Shown: piece by piece, positions 1 to 7,178 of the stretch
Layout of the letters: every line of letters starts with the position of its first letter
Numbering within the stretch: position 1 is the first letter of the stretch
DNA from: DASRLE01 sp964558455
GTDB taxonomy: Bacteria; Verrucomicrobiota; Verrucomicrobiia; Limisphaerales; Palsa-1400
DNA: 34,165 nucleotides
Reading direction: 5' to 3'
NCBI GenBank assembly: GCA_964558455.1
Contig: CAZLEE010000021.1
Coordinates: 1-34,165, forward strand
The notes under the pieces: model-generated
The model's database searches: none
What the model saw: only the letters and a program-made list of their open reading frames with translations
Told to the model about the DNA's origin: nothing
Made by a program: the position numbers and the translations under genes

Positions 1-2
1 CA

Positions 3-105
3 GGGGTCAACCCATAGTTTGGTTCATTTCAATTGGTGAATTGCGCAGCCACTTGGTGAAAAATAAATGAGAAAGAAATGACCGTGCTATGGATTGATCC
101 TTTTA
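3..105 (+). repeat. dispersed repeat unit, copy A
   Basis: The segment starts with GGGGTCA, continues through a 'GGTTCATTT' block and a 'GCGCAGCCAC..GGTGAAAAATAAATGAGAAAGAAA' type block (described here by its parts), and ends near 'ATTGATCCTTTT', a degenerate inverted match to its start. The same blocks in the same order occur at 754-947 and, reversed, at 34005-34075. It has no coding potential I can support. It looks like a small non-autonomous or decayed mobile element, but no transposase is visible in the window. Confidence 0.5.
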
Positions 106-368
106 TCATGTTGAATCGGCGGAACCGGCTGTGCGCGTTTTGATTGTGAAGGATGCGAAAAGGAGGAAATAATTTGTGATTTTCTTTGCCTTTCATGGAG
201 GCTTTGCGCGAGCTGCGCGTGGCTTTAAGTTTTGGCTCTCATATTTGTTTGACCCAAACAAGTCATTAACCTCCAAAATCATATTTTTTTTCGGCTCCGT
301 TTATTATTGCGTTTATAACTTATAAAGTAAGCGTCACGCCTGGCACCACTGTTCAACCGCAAGATAGG

Positions 369-391
369 CGTCATAGTATTCTGCTATGACG
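369..391. repeat. perfect 8-bp hairpin in gene-free DNA
   Basis: CGTCATAG at 369-376 and CTATGACG at 384-391 are exact inverted repeats around a 7-nt loop. No T-run follows, so it is not an obvious terminator. The surrounding DNA (106-476) has no supported gene; the only other structure I see there is a short GGCG/CGCC pair near 438-454. Confidence 0.4.
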
Positions 392-476
392 GATATACAG
401 AAGTCTGATGGAGCCATATTAAAGACCGACGCCAGAGGGCGCTTGCAAACGCCGGCGGCGCGACGGCATAGGCATA

Positions 477-522
477 GGGGTCAACCCATAGTTCGGTTCA
501 TTTTAGTTGACTAAAAGTGTGG
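477..522 (+). repeat. dispersed repeat unit, partial copy B
   Basis: It begins with GGGGTCAACCCATAG, nearly identical to the start of copy A, and ends with TTGACTAAAAGTGTGG. That ending closely matches TTGACTAAAAGGGTGGG in copy C at 784-800. Only the left end of the unit is present. It is probably a truncated copy. Confidence 0.45.
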
Positions 523-659
523 AGAACAGTTGAATTTTCTACAGATTTCCACTTGCCACTTTCCCAACTTTGCGACTTTGCAGTGCTATGTCGGAGATTT
601 ACGCATTTTTGGCAAAGTTTTTCCTCCTTTTGGTTGCGGCTCTGCCGCGCCAAGACTTT

Positions 660-723
660 GCGACTTTGCGTTGAATTCTTATCCCCCGTCCCCGTCCGAT
701 TTCAGCGACTTTGCGTTGAATTC
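660..723 (+). repeat. 19-bp direct repeat, GCGACTTT-rich tract
   Basis: GCGACTTTGCGTTGAATTC occurs exactly at 660-678 and again at 705-723, and a further GCGACTTTGC lies at 572-581. Between the two copies sits a 24-bp stretch (684-707) that recurs with two mismatches at 2444-2467. The stretch 523-753 has open frames in two overlapping registers, but the translations are low-complexity and explained by these repeats, so I do not call a gene. Confidence 0.6.
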
Positions 724-753
724 ACATGTGTTTGTCAGCGCAGTCATTACGCA

Positions 754-947
754 GGGGTCACCAAAGCATGGTTCATTTCTGGGTTGACTAAAAGGGTGGG
801 AAAAGTTATAAACGGATCATTCCACGAAAGTTGCGGATGCATTTGGGCGCGTCGAAGAGCGCAAACTCGCGTCCGCACAGTTGGATGCGCAGCCACGCGG
901 TGGAAAATAAATGAGAAAGAAACCAGACCATGCCATTATTTGACCCC
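754..947 (+). repeat. dispersed repeat unit, longest copy C, GGGGTCA...TGACCCC
   Basis: The copy is bounded by GGGGTCA at 754-760 and TGACCCC at 941-947, exact inverted ends. It carries the 'GGTTCATTT' block near 770 and the 'GCGCAGCCACGCGGTGGAAA' / 'ATAAATGAGAAAGAAA' block near 886-922. Copy A is a shorter version lacking about 90 internal bases. It is followed closely by the PEP-CTERM gene region, which may read from a promoter to the right of it. It could be a miniature inverted-repeat element or a transposon remnant. Confidence 0.5.
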
Positions 948-1076
948 TTTCTGAATTGATGATTGAACCGGGGGGGCTTTGACAGATTAACGGCTGAACT
1001 TATGAAAACCAAATATCAACCCGCTATTCGTGCCACGTCTCAATCATTCGGCGGAGCGGTCTGTGCGGGAGCAGTT

Positions 1077-2054
1077 ATGCACCCGCCTTTGTTTAGCCGG
1101 GCGCTTGTCCTCGCGGCTGCTGCCGGGCTGTTTATCGCGCCCGCCGTCAGTCGCGCCGATGTGCCTGGCAGTCAGTCCGACGTGCTTTACGTCTCCAGCT
1201 TTGGCTTTAACGAAATCGAGCAATTCATGCCCAACGGCGCCAGCTCAATTTTCGCTGATACTGGCGCATATCCATACGGAGTGGAGTTTGACAGCGCTGG
1301 GAATCTTTATGTCGGAGCCACCGGCGGCATTGAGAAGTTTGCGCCCAACGGCACTGGCTCGACCTTTGCGGCGCTCAGCTTCGACCCAACAGGCATCGCG
1401 TTTGATGCCGCAGGCAATCTTTATACCGATGATTTTTACAATAGCATCATCTACAAGATCACGCCGAACGGAACGGTCTCGGTTTTTGACACCCAGGGTT
1501 TGCGTTATCCTGGCGGTTTGGCCTTTGACAGTTCTGGCAACCTCTACGCCGCCAACTGGGGTAACGCAATCGAGAAGATTGCACCCAACGGCAGTGCGGC
1601 TCTCTTCGCTCGCACGAGCGGGGGACCGACCGGTCTGGCCTTCTATGGCGGGAATCTATACTCCACGAGCGGCAGTGACGCCATCCAGGAGTTCACGCCC
1701 AGTGGCGCGGGATCGACTTTTGCCGTTGGCAGCTTATTGAACAACCCGCAGGGCCTGGCTTTCGATGCTGCGGGCAACCTGTTCGTTGCAAACTATTCCG
1801 GCGGCAACGTCGTGGAGTACACTCCAAACGGCATCGGCTCAGTTTATGCGTCCGGCATATTCGCCCCGGAATTTGTTGCCATCCAGGAAGTCCCCGAGCC
1901 TTCAGCCTGGGTTCTCTTAAGCTTGGGTGCCATTTTACTGCTGCCGTTGCGTCGTCTTGTTGCCGGCACAAGGGGCAAACCATGGTTTTATACTTTTGCG
2001 AGCTTCCACCATTTTTATTTACCCAGGCTGGGCGGTGTTACGCGGAGGGCGTAA
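1077..2054 (+). CDS. PEP-CTERM exported beta-propeller protein
   Basis: A 325-residue exported protein. The chosen ATG has GGGAG about five bases upstream and opens directly into a signal peptide (hydrophobic core about residues 8-22, ending at 'VSRA'). Upstream in-frame starts at 1002 (ATG) and 963 (TTG) would only lengthen the N-terminus. Residues about 35-265 hold about six repeats of some 40 residues with the recurring core 'FDxAGNLY' and 'xxPNG', typical of NHL/Vgb-lyase-like beta-propellers; no enzyme activity can be inferred. A PEP-CTERM signal follows: VPEP at 272-275, a hydrophobic helix, and RR at 292-293. By family knowledge this targets the protein to exosortase processing at the envelope. 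Oddly, 32 further residues follow the basic end, where such proteins normally stop. No exosortase gene is in the window. Confidence 0.8.
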   Translation: MHPPLFSRALVLAAAAGLFIAPAVSRADVPGSQSDVLYVSSFGFNEIEQFMPNGASSIFADTGAYPYGVEFDSAGNLYVGATGGIEKFAPNGTGSTFAALSFDPTGIAFDAAGNLYTDDFYNSIIYKITPNGTVSVFDTQGLRYPGGLAFDSSGNLYAANWGNAIEKIAPNGSAALFARTSGGPTGLAFYGGNLYSTSGSDAIQEFTPSGAGSTFAVGSLLNNPQGLAFDAAGNLFVANYSGGNVVEYTPNGIGSVYASGIFAPEFVAIQEVPEPSAWVLLSLGAILLLPLRRLVAGTRGKPWFYTFASFHHFYLPRLGGVTRRA

Positions 2055-2317
2055 ATCGGGTTGGGGTTCGACTGAGTCTCACCCTCCCGGGACGGAAGGA
2101 AAGGTCGGATTTCTGCTTTCCAAATTTCTGTTTTTATTTTGGTATTTGTCAAGAAAACATACTTGACAAAAATGGGTGCGAAACGCGTAACGCCCGTGCA
2201 AACACGGGGGATATTTTTTTCAAAGAAAAGGGTTACGGTTAGCTCCTCTTTTTCCCCCATTTGTGCCATAATCCCCTCCAGACAGAAAAAATGAGCACCG
2301 AATCAACATCTCGACTG

Positions 2318-2374
2318 TCCTCCAAAGCCTTGGCGACGGAGGACGCCGTCCGCCCCCCAGCCCGCAAAGCGGGC
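2318..2374. repeat. REP-like double hairpin
   Basis: TCCTCC at 2318-2323 pairs with GGAGGA at 2338-2343 around 'AAAGCCTTGGCGAC', which can itself form GCC/GGC. A second exact hairpin follows: GCCCGC at 2360-2365, loop AAA, GCGGGC at 2369-2374. Paired GC-rich hairpins between genes resemble REP/BIME-type elements. I cannot count other genome copies from this window. Confidence 0.45.
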
Positions 2375-2462
2375 CAGCCTTCTGCCGCTTCGGAAGTTCT
2401 TTCTGCTACCGCCCACCGGATTACCGTCAACCGGATTACCGCCCCCCGTCCCCGCCCAATTT

Positions 2463-2494
2463 CAGCGTCTCAGCATCTCAGCGTTTCAGCGTTT
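2463..2494 (+). repeat. four tandem 8-bp units (CAGCGTTT type)
   Basis: The units are CAGCGTCT, CAGCATCT, CAGCGTTT and CAGCGTTT without spacers. The same octamer occurs on the opposite strand at 18876-18899. The units are far too short and lack spacers for a CRISPR array. Confidence 0.7.
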
Positions 2495-2538
2495 GTCCCC
2501 CGGCTTTCCCAATTTCTGCTTTTGCCCCTTCCCCGGTC

Positions 2539-2565
2539 TTTTTCGGGTTTTTCGGGTTTTTCGGG
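2539..2565 (+). repeat. three perfect tandem TTTTTCGGG units
   Basis: Exact 9-bp copies lie at 2539-2547, 2548-2556 and 2557-2565, followed by a G-run. Such a tract is prone to slippage. No gene overlaps it. Confidence 0.75.
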
Positions 2566-2706
2566 GGGGTAAATTTTTTCTTTTAAACAAGCAGACGAAA
2601 GGCGACAGGAATATCAGGGTCTCAATCTCCGTCGCCGGGCTATGGAAGACAGGTCGGGCCAGATCGAACAGTCCGGTGGCAAAGACCGCAACAAGTTCTT
2701 TGAAAG

Positions 2707-2746
2707 CATTATGACATGTTGCCTGGTGCTGTTAGGCAACATAATG
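2707..2746. repeat. 13-bp interrupted hairpin
   Basis: The right arm AGGCAACATAATG (2734-2746) pairs with CATTATG plus TTGCCT of the left arm (2707-2724), leaving a 5-nt bulge (ACATG) and a 9-nt loop. There is no T-run on either side, so a terminator role is not supported. It lies about 180 bases before the glycosyltransferase gene. Confidence 0.4.
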
Positions 2747-2928
2747 GAAAACCGCCCGCCCACCCCGCCGAAGATGCCGAACGGCCCGCCCATGCATCCT
2801 TTGCTTTTGGCGGTGATACGCGTTCGGGTCTCTTGATCCCACTCCTTGCGGAGTTGAATCCAATAACTTGAGGCGGTCTTGCGGGCATTTCGCTTGGGTT
2901 TTGTGCGGGCGTTCGTTAGGCTGGCGCG

Positions 2929-3630
2929 GTGGATCGGCTTGAAAAATATGTCGGCGTTATTCCGTGTTTGAATGAGGGGCGAACGGTTGCCTCATTGGTT
3001 CATTCGGTGCGCCTTCATATCCCGAATGTCGTGGTGGTGGATGACGGGTCAAGGGACAACACCGCCCAACTGGCGGCGAAGGCCGGCGCCATGGTGGTTT
3101 CCCATCCCCGGAATTTCGGCAAGGGCGCGGCAGTGAAAACAGGCCTGACCACGGCAATGCAAAAGGGATTCGATTGGGCCGTGCTTCTGGACGGCGACGG
3201 GCAGCATCGGCCTGATGATATTCCCGTTTTTTTGCAAAAGGCTGAAACGACTTCGGCGGCGCTGGTCATCGGCAACCGGATGCATGACGCCCTCTCCATT
3301 CCCTGGTTGCGGCGGCAGGCCAACCGCTGGATGAGCCGGCAGATTTCGCGCCGGGTTGGAAGGAATTTGCCTGACACCCAATGCGGCTTCCGCTTGGTGG
3401 ATTTGAAAATCTGGGCGGCGCTGCCCTGCCGCGCCTGCCGCTTTGAGGTTGAATCGGAAATGCTGCTCGCGTTTCTGGACGCCGGTTGCCGGGTCGATTT
3501 TGTCCCGATCCAGGTCATCGGCCGGGCCGCGCACAGTCACATAAATCCTCTGACCGATTTTTGGCGATGGCACAAGTGGTGGTTCAGTCTGCCCGCCGAC
3601 CGGAGGGTTTTGAATCCATTTGCGGCATGA
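2929..3630 (+). CDS. family 2 glycosyltransferase (DPM1-like)
   Basis: A 233-residue cytoplasmic GT-A enzyme of the polyprenyl/dolichol-phosphate sugar transferase type, transferring a sugar from a nucleotide donor to a lipid or polyene acceptor. The GTG start gives 'VIPCLNE' (residues 10-16), then VVDDGSRDNT (36-45) and the metal-binding LLDGDGQHRPDD (86-97), and later 'DTQCGFRL'. It has no C-terminal membrane segments, unlike longer DPM-type proteins. The stop overlaps the next start as ATGA, so the two are probably translationally coupled. In proteobacterial aryl-polyene clusters a comparable GT2 domain is, as I recall, often fused to an acyltransferase (ApeJ); here it stands alone and an acyltransferase domain is fused to the exporter at 7175-10543. 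The acceptor is inferred from context only. Confidence 0.88.
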   Translation: MDRLEKYVGVIPCLNEGRTVASLVHSVRLHIPNVVVVDDGSRDNTAQLAAKAGAMVVSHPRNFGKGAAVKTGLTTAMQKGFDWAVLLDGDGQHRPDDIPVFLQKAETTSAALVIGNRMHDALSIPWLRRQANRWMSRQISRRVGRNLPDTQCGFRLVDLKIWAALPCRACRFEVESEMLLAFLDAGCRVDFVPIQVIGRAAHSHINPLTDFWRWHKWWFSLPADRRVLNPFAA

Positions 3631-3977
3631 ACCCCGTTCTTTGTTGTTTGCGGATCTGGGGCGTCAAACTGATCTGGCTGACGCTGGTCGGCATTTTGCT
3701 GGGGTGTTGTTACCAGGCGGCCGTCCCCACGCTTTACCGCCCCGAAACGAAGGCCGGATTCCGCCTGGGCGCGGTTCATGGGTTTTTGATGCCTGTGGCC
3801 CTGCCCAATCTGCTGGCGGGAAAGGACGTGCCGATCTTTGCCGCCAATAACACCGGACGCAATTACAAGCTCGGCTACATCGCCGGCATCAATCTTTGCG
3901 GCTTGATTTTCTTCGGCCTGGCCTTCCGTCCGGCCGGAAAGAAAAAACAGGTGTCAATCAAATCATTGCCTCAATAG
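3627..3977 (+). CDS. small membrane protein coupled to the glycosyltransferase
   Basis: A 116-residue protein whose ATG overlaps the glycosyltransferase stop by four bases. It has a hydrophobic segment at about residues 10-30 (preceded by 'RIWGVKLIW') and another at about 82-100 ('LGYIAGINLCGLIFFGLAF'), with a conserved-looking middle part containing 'PTLYRPETKAGFRLG' and 'AANNTGRNYKLGY'. The C-terminus is basic (GKKKQ). I do not recognise a named family; it may help anchor the soluble glycosyltransferase or handle a lipid intermediate, which is inference from coupling alone. Its end overlaps the end of the opposing gene by seven bases. Confidence 0.72.
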   Translation: MNPVLCCLRIWGVKLIWLTLVGILLGCCYQAAVPTLYRPETKAGFRLGAVHGFLMPVALPNLLAGKDVPIFAANNTGRNYKLGYIAGINLCGLIFFGLAFRPAGKKKQVSIKSLPQ

Positions 3978-4705
3978 ATCCGGTCCCGGTAAACCTCGAT
4001 CACATCCACCCGCCCGCCGGCCCAGTAGTGGTTGCGCGGCAATTGAAAAGTCCGTTCCGCGCGGTCATAAATCAATTGGGTTGGCTGGCCGGGCTGGTTG
4101 GGATCATAAGCGGCAAAGCGCATCTCCGTTCCGGTTTCTTCATGGCCAAACAACAGCATCCCGTGATTGATGGTCAACTGCGGAAAGCGCACCAGGTGGA
4201 CAATGGGGACGGCCCGCTCGCCAAAGGATTCGAGCAACTGCCCCGAGAGGTTTTGCTGATGCCGCCGCGAAATCGGAAAAACCATCCGCCAATGGCTGCG
4301 CAGGGCGTAGGACTGCCACGCCCCCCCGCATTCCGCCTTGACCAATGCTTCCTGAGCCTGGCTGAAGGCGCGCAAACCGCCGTAGCCCGGAAAAACGATC
4401 CTGTCCGATTCCGGGCTGGCTTGCCGCGGGCTGCGGCCGACCACTTGCCGGACGAGTTTGCGATAGGCGTCCGCCGCGAGCGGAGGTTGACTGGCCTCAA
4501 AGCGGGCGTGATAAAAAAACTGGCGCGCGCTTCGCACCAGGACGAAACAACGATGGGTGTATCGCGCCGGGGGATCATTCTTCAGCGTCGTCATGGAACC
4601 GGTGGCCGGGTCAAACCGGTATTCCCAGACCAGTTCGTTGGCGAATGAAAAGGCGTCCCGTTCAAAATCAAAGTGTCGTGCTGTCGCGGCTGACGGTAAA
4701 ATCAT
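3971..4705 (-). CDS. conserved unknown with possible papain/C39-like triad
   Basis: A 244-residue soluble protein without a signal peptide. The frame is open far upstream, but that part is antisense to the AMP-ligase; the internal ATG at 4705 gives a start that clears the divergent gene. I do not recognise a named family. Seen in the sequence: 'ECGGAWQSY' with Cys126, 'TINHGMLLF' with His181 and 'FAAYDPNQP' with Asp201. The order Cys, His, Asp and the 'H-hydrophobic...YDPN' pattern resemble C39-type or other papain-like folds, so a peptidase, transferase or acyl-handling enzyme is possible. This is an inference from a few residues. Its place between cluster genes, sharing a 39-bp gap with the AMP-ligase, suggests a role in the same pathway. 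Confidence 0.72.
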   Translation of the reverse strand: MILPSAATARHFDFERDAFSFANELVWEYRFDPATGSMTTLKNDPPARYTHRCFVLVRSARQFFYHARFEASQPPLAADAYRKLVRQVVGRSPRQASPESDRIVFPGYGGLRAFSQAQEALVKAECGGAWQSYALRSHWRMVFPISRRHQQNLSGQLLESFGERAVPIVHLVRFPQLTINHGMLLFGHEETGTEMRFAAYDPNQPGQPTQLIYDRAERTFQLPRNHYWAGGRVDVIEVYRDRIY

Positions 4706-4713
4706 GCTTGCGC

Positions 4714-4730
4714 CGCAAGGTAGCCTTGCG
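4714..4730. promoter_or_regulatory. 17-bp palindrome in the divergent gap
   Basis: CGCAAGG at 4714-4720 and CCTTGCG at 4724-4730 are exact inverted repeats around TAG. They sit almost centrally in the 39 bases between the minus-strand start at 4705 and the plus-strand start at 4745. A gap this short forces overlapping promoters or leaderless starts, so a symmetric site here is a candidate operator for both genes. No clear -10/-35 pair is visible. Confidence 0.4.
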
Positions 4731-4744
4731 ATACGAAACTGTAA

Positions 4745-6022
4745 ATGCTTTACGAGCGTTGGCGGCAAGTCGTCCGGGAACGGGGCGGCGAATGCGCCCT
4801 GCGTGACCTCTCTTCCGAACGTCAGTGGACTTTTGCCGAAATGGCGCGGTTGGTGGAGGACGCTCCGCTGGCTCCCCTTCCGGTCGCTTTTCCCTGCGGC
4901 CACACGGTTGAGTTCATTTTTACGGTCTTGCAGGCCTGGCGTTCCCATTCTGTCGTCTGCCCCCTGGAGACGGACCAGACTGCCGTGCAATTGACAAGTC
5001 TGCCGCCCGCGCCCTGCGTCCATCTCAAAACCACCTCCGCCACCACGGGCGCCCCCCGCTTCGTCGCCTTCACGGCGGAACAACTGGCGGCGGACGCGGA
5101 AAATATCGTGGCCACCATGGGATTGCGCCCGGATTGGCCCAACCTGGCCGCCATCTCCCTGGCCCATTCTTACGGTTTCTCCAATCTGGTTTTGCCGCTC
5201 CTCCTGCACGGCATCCCGCTTTTCATCGCGCCATCGCCCTTGCCGGAAATTTTCCGGCAGGCGGCCGACCGCGCGCCGGCCCCGGCTTTGACCCTGCCGG
5301 GCGTGCCGGTTTTGTGGCGGGCCTGGCACGACGCCGGGGTCATTCCGGCCCGCGTCCGGCTGGCCATGTCCGCCGGCGCGCCTTTGCCGCTGTCGCTGGA
5401 GACCCGGGTTTTTGCCGACACTGGAATCAAGATCCATAATTTTTACGGCACTTCCGAATGTGGCGGCATCGCTTATGACGCCACCCCTGTTCCACGGACG
5501 GAGGAAAGCCACGCCGGGAAGGTGATGCGCGGGGTTGATTTGCAAACGGGAAAGACCGGCTGCCTCGAAGTGCGCAGCAAGGCGGTCGGCGAAACTTACT
5601 GGCCGATGCCCTCCCGTGTTTTGGAGGCGGGCTGTTTTAAAACAAGCGACCTGGCCGGGATCATCAACGGCAAGGTTTATCTTCACGGCCGGCTCGCCGA
5701 CCAGATCAACGTGGCCGGACGGAAAGTCTCCCCCGTCGCCATCGAACAAGCGTTGCTGGAACACGGACGGGTCTCGGATTGTCTGGCTTTTGGCGTTCCC
5801 AGCGCCGACACGGATCGCGCCGAAATCATCGTCGCCTGCATCGTGGCGAAGTCGCCGGTCACCGCGGAGGAGTTGAAGCAGTTTCTATTGGCAAAAATTC
5901 CAGCCTGGCAAATCCCCCGCAAATGGTGGTTCGTGGACTCGCTGGGCGGCAACCGGCGCGGCAAAATCTCCCGCGCCCAATGGCGGCAAAAGTTCCGCGA
6001 AAACCAGCAGCCGGCAAATTGA
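4745..6022 (+). CDS. AMP-dependent acyl/aryl-CoA or ACP ligase (ApeH-like)
   Basis: A 425-residue member of the ANL adenylating family. It activates a carboxylate with ATP and passes it to a thiol; in aryl-polyene clusters the equivalent loads an aryl starter such as 4-hydroxybenzoate. Motifs visible: P-loop-like TTSATTGAP (96-104), NFYGTSECGG (232-241), FKTSDLAG, GRLADQINVAGRKVSP, and the late lysine in NRRGKISRAQW near the C-terminus. The P-loop has Ala-Thr where Gly-Ser-Thr is usual. The protein is at the short end for the family because the N-terminal domain is compact. It faces the dehydratase gene tail to tail with an 11-bp gap. The substrate is inferred from neighbours. Confidence 0.85.
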   Translation: MLYERWRQVVRERGGECALRDLSSERQWTFAEMARLVEDAPLAPLPVAFPCGHTVEFIFTVLQAWRSHSVVCPLETDQTAVQLTSLPPAPCVHLKTTSATTGAPRFVAFTAEQLAADAENIVATMGLRPDWPNLAAISLAHSYGFSNLVLPLLLHGIPLFIAPSPLPEIFRQAADRAPAPALTLPGVPVLWRAWHDAGVIPARVRLAMSAGAPLPLSLETRVFADTGIKIHNFYGTSECGGIAYDATPVPRTEESHAGKVMRGVDLQTGKTGCLEVRSKAVGETYWPMPSRVLEAGCFKTSDLAGIINGKVYLHGRLADQINVAGRKVSPVAIEQALLEHGRVSDCLAFGVPSADTDRAEIIVACIVAKSPVTAEELKQFLLAKIPAWQIPRKWWFVDSLGGNRRGKISRAQWRQKFRENQQPAN

Positions 6023-6033
6023 AGCGGCGTGAG

Positions 6034-6498
6034 TCACGCCGCGGAATTATCACGCCCCGCTTCGCTTCCGCCGAGGGTCAGGCTGGCCGTCAGAATGGTC
6101 CGGTTTTGAAAAACACACTTCGCCTCCGCCTGAACGAGCTTGCCCAGCCGCCCGGTGATGGCGGCCCGGATGGAAAAAGTCTCGCCGGGCTTCACCGTGC
6201 CAAGAATTTTCACGTTGCGCAAAGCCGCCAGCTTGAGGCCGGCCAAAGGCGGCCGGGTGGAATCGGTCTGGGCGACGATGCCGGCCAGTTGCGCCGCCGC
6301 TTCCACCAGCAGCACGCCGGGAAAAATGGGTTCGCCCGGAAAGTGTCCCCGCAGAAACGGCTCGTCGCCGCGCACCCGATATTCCCCCGCGCCCTCCCTG
6401 CCCGGCGTCAGGCTGGTCAATTTGTCAATAAAACGAAACTCCGGGCCGTGCGGCAAAGTGCGCAACGCCGTTTCCAGCATGTCGGACGGGGAGGTCAT
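6034..6498 (-). CDS. FabZ/ApeI-like 3-hydroxyacyl-ACP dehydratase
   Basis: A 154-residue hot-dog-fold protein with the FabZ signature: 'GHFPGEPIFPGVLLVEAAAQ' carries His52 and Glu66, the catalytic pair of this family. It would dehydrate a 3-hydroxyacyl-ACP to a trans-2-enoyl-ACP, the step that adds each double bond of a polyene chain. It is the last gene of the minus-strand operon, and its ATG overlaps the TGA of the LolA-like gene (ATGA). A housekeeping fabZ role is possible, but the coupling to exporter genes favours a specialised role. Confidence 0.88.
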   Translation of the reverse strand: MTSPSDMLETALRTLPHGPEFRFIDKLTSLTPGREGAGEYRVRGDEPFLRGHFPGEPIFPGVLLVEAAAQLAGIVAQTDSTRPPLAGLKLAALRNVKILGTVKPGETFSIRAAITGRLGKLVQAEAKCVFQNRTILTASLTLGGSEAGRDNSAA

Positions 6499-7178
6499 TT
6501 CCCAAGCGGTTCCACCACGGTGAAATTCGTGCCGTAATCGGGTTTAAACAGGTCCGGATTGAGCGGCGGATTGAGTATCCCGTTGCTGAAATCGTTGCGT
6601 ATGCCCGAGCCGTCGCTGAATGTTAATTCAGTCGATGCGGGCGAAAAATCCCCGGCGCGGACCGCGACCGAAATTTCACTGAGAAACTTGCGGGCGGCCT
6701 GGCTTTTGGGTTGCATCCTCAACCGGATGATGCCGTTGGTTTGGGTGATTGACAGCAATTGGAAGCGCGACTCCAGCTCCGCCCGGCTGCGCGGAAAACT
6801 GGCGTCCAGCAAGGCCAGCGCATCGCGCCACGGGCCGGGTTGCTTGCCATCAAGCGGATATTTTTCCACCCGCTTCAGTCTCGGATAAATGATGCATAAT
6901 TGGTCCGGCTGCCGCAGCGCAATGGTCTGGGCCGGCTGCCCCAATTCCCAACGGAACCGGTCCGGTATCGCCACCCAGACTTTGCCGGCGGACACCAGCG
7001 GTTGCGAAAGCGTTTTCAGGGCGCGGGTCTCAACCACGTCCGCCGACCAGGTCCGGAGGTTTGCCTGGGCGGCGATCCATTGGTCTAAAAATTTTTCAGA
7101 TTGGGCCGGCGCGGTCACGGCCGCCAGGCCGAAGGCGAGGCAAAGCCAGGCGAAATGAAAATGGGTTCGGGGTTTCAT
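6495..7178 (-). CDS. LolA-like periplasmic lipid/lipoprotein carrier
   Basis: A 227-residue exported protein. The ATG at 7178 overlaps the exporter stop (ATGA) and begins a signal peptide: basic 'MKPRTHFHF', a hydrophobic core, then a cleavage region around 'TAPAQS' (residues about 22-27). The mature part ('WIAAQANLRTWSADVVETRA', later 'GKVWVAIPDRFRWE' and 'CIIYPRLKRVEKYPL') fits the LolA-like beta-fold of outer-membrane carrier proteins. In aryl-polyene clusters a LolA-like protein (ApeL) is thought to ferry the lipid-linked polyene across the periplasm. It is flanked by exporter and dehydratase genes in one coupled operon. Confidence 0.82.
   Translation of the reverse strand: MKPRTHFHFAWLCLAFGLAAVTAPAQSEKFLDQWIAAQANLRTWSADVVETRALKTLSQPLVSAGKVWVAIPDRFRWELGQPAQTIALRQPDQLCIIYPRLKRVEKYPLDGKQPGPWRDALALLDASFPRSRAELESRFQLLSITQTNGIIRLRMQPKSQAARKFLSEISVAVRAGDFSPASTELTFSDGSGIRNDFSNGILNPPLNPDLFKPDYGTNFTVVEPLGK

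Larger units (their letters stand above)
2055..2928. other. repeat-rich gene-free interval
   Basis: These 874 bases hold short open frames on both strands but none with a recognisable product, start context or even composition. What is present is layered repeat structure: REP-like hairpins (2318-2374), a duplicated CCGGATTACCG (2416-2426 and 2431-2441), four 8-bp units (2463-2494), three 9-bp units (2539-2565) and an interrupted hairpin (2707-2746). A promoter for the glycosyltransferase gene should lie near the right end, but I cannot point to one. Confidence 0.6.

Noticed and set aside
517..954. 145-residue plus-strand frame
   Set aside because: It is built from GCGACTTT-type repeats and the dispersed element; no start signal and no recognisable domain.
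2463..2494. Possible CRISPR array
   Set aside because: The units are 8 bp with no spacers; no cas genes are present in the window.
2642..2836. 64-residue plus-strand frame
   Set aside because: Proline-rich low-complexity translation, crosses a hairpin, no start context.
4706..5764. N-terminal extension of the minus-strand 3971-4705 gene
   Set aside because: It is exactly antisense to the AMP-ligase, whose motifs are clear, and its translation is Gly/Arg/Gln-rich without family features.
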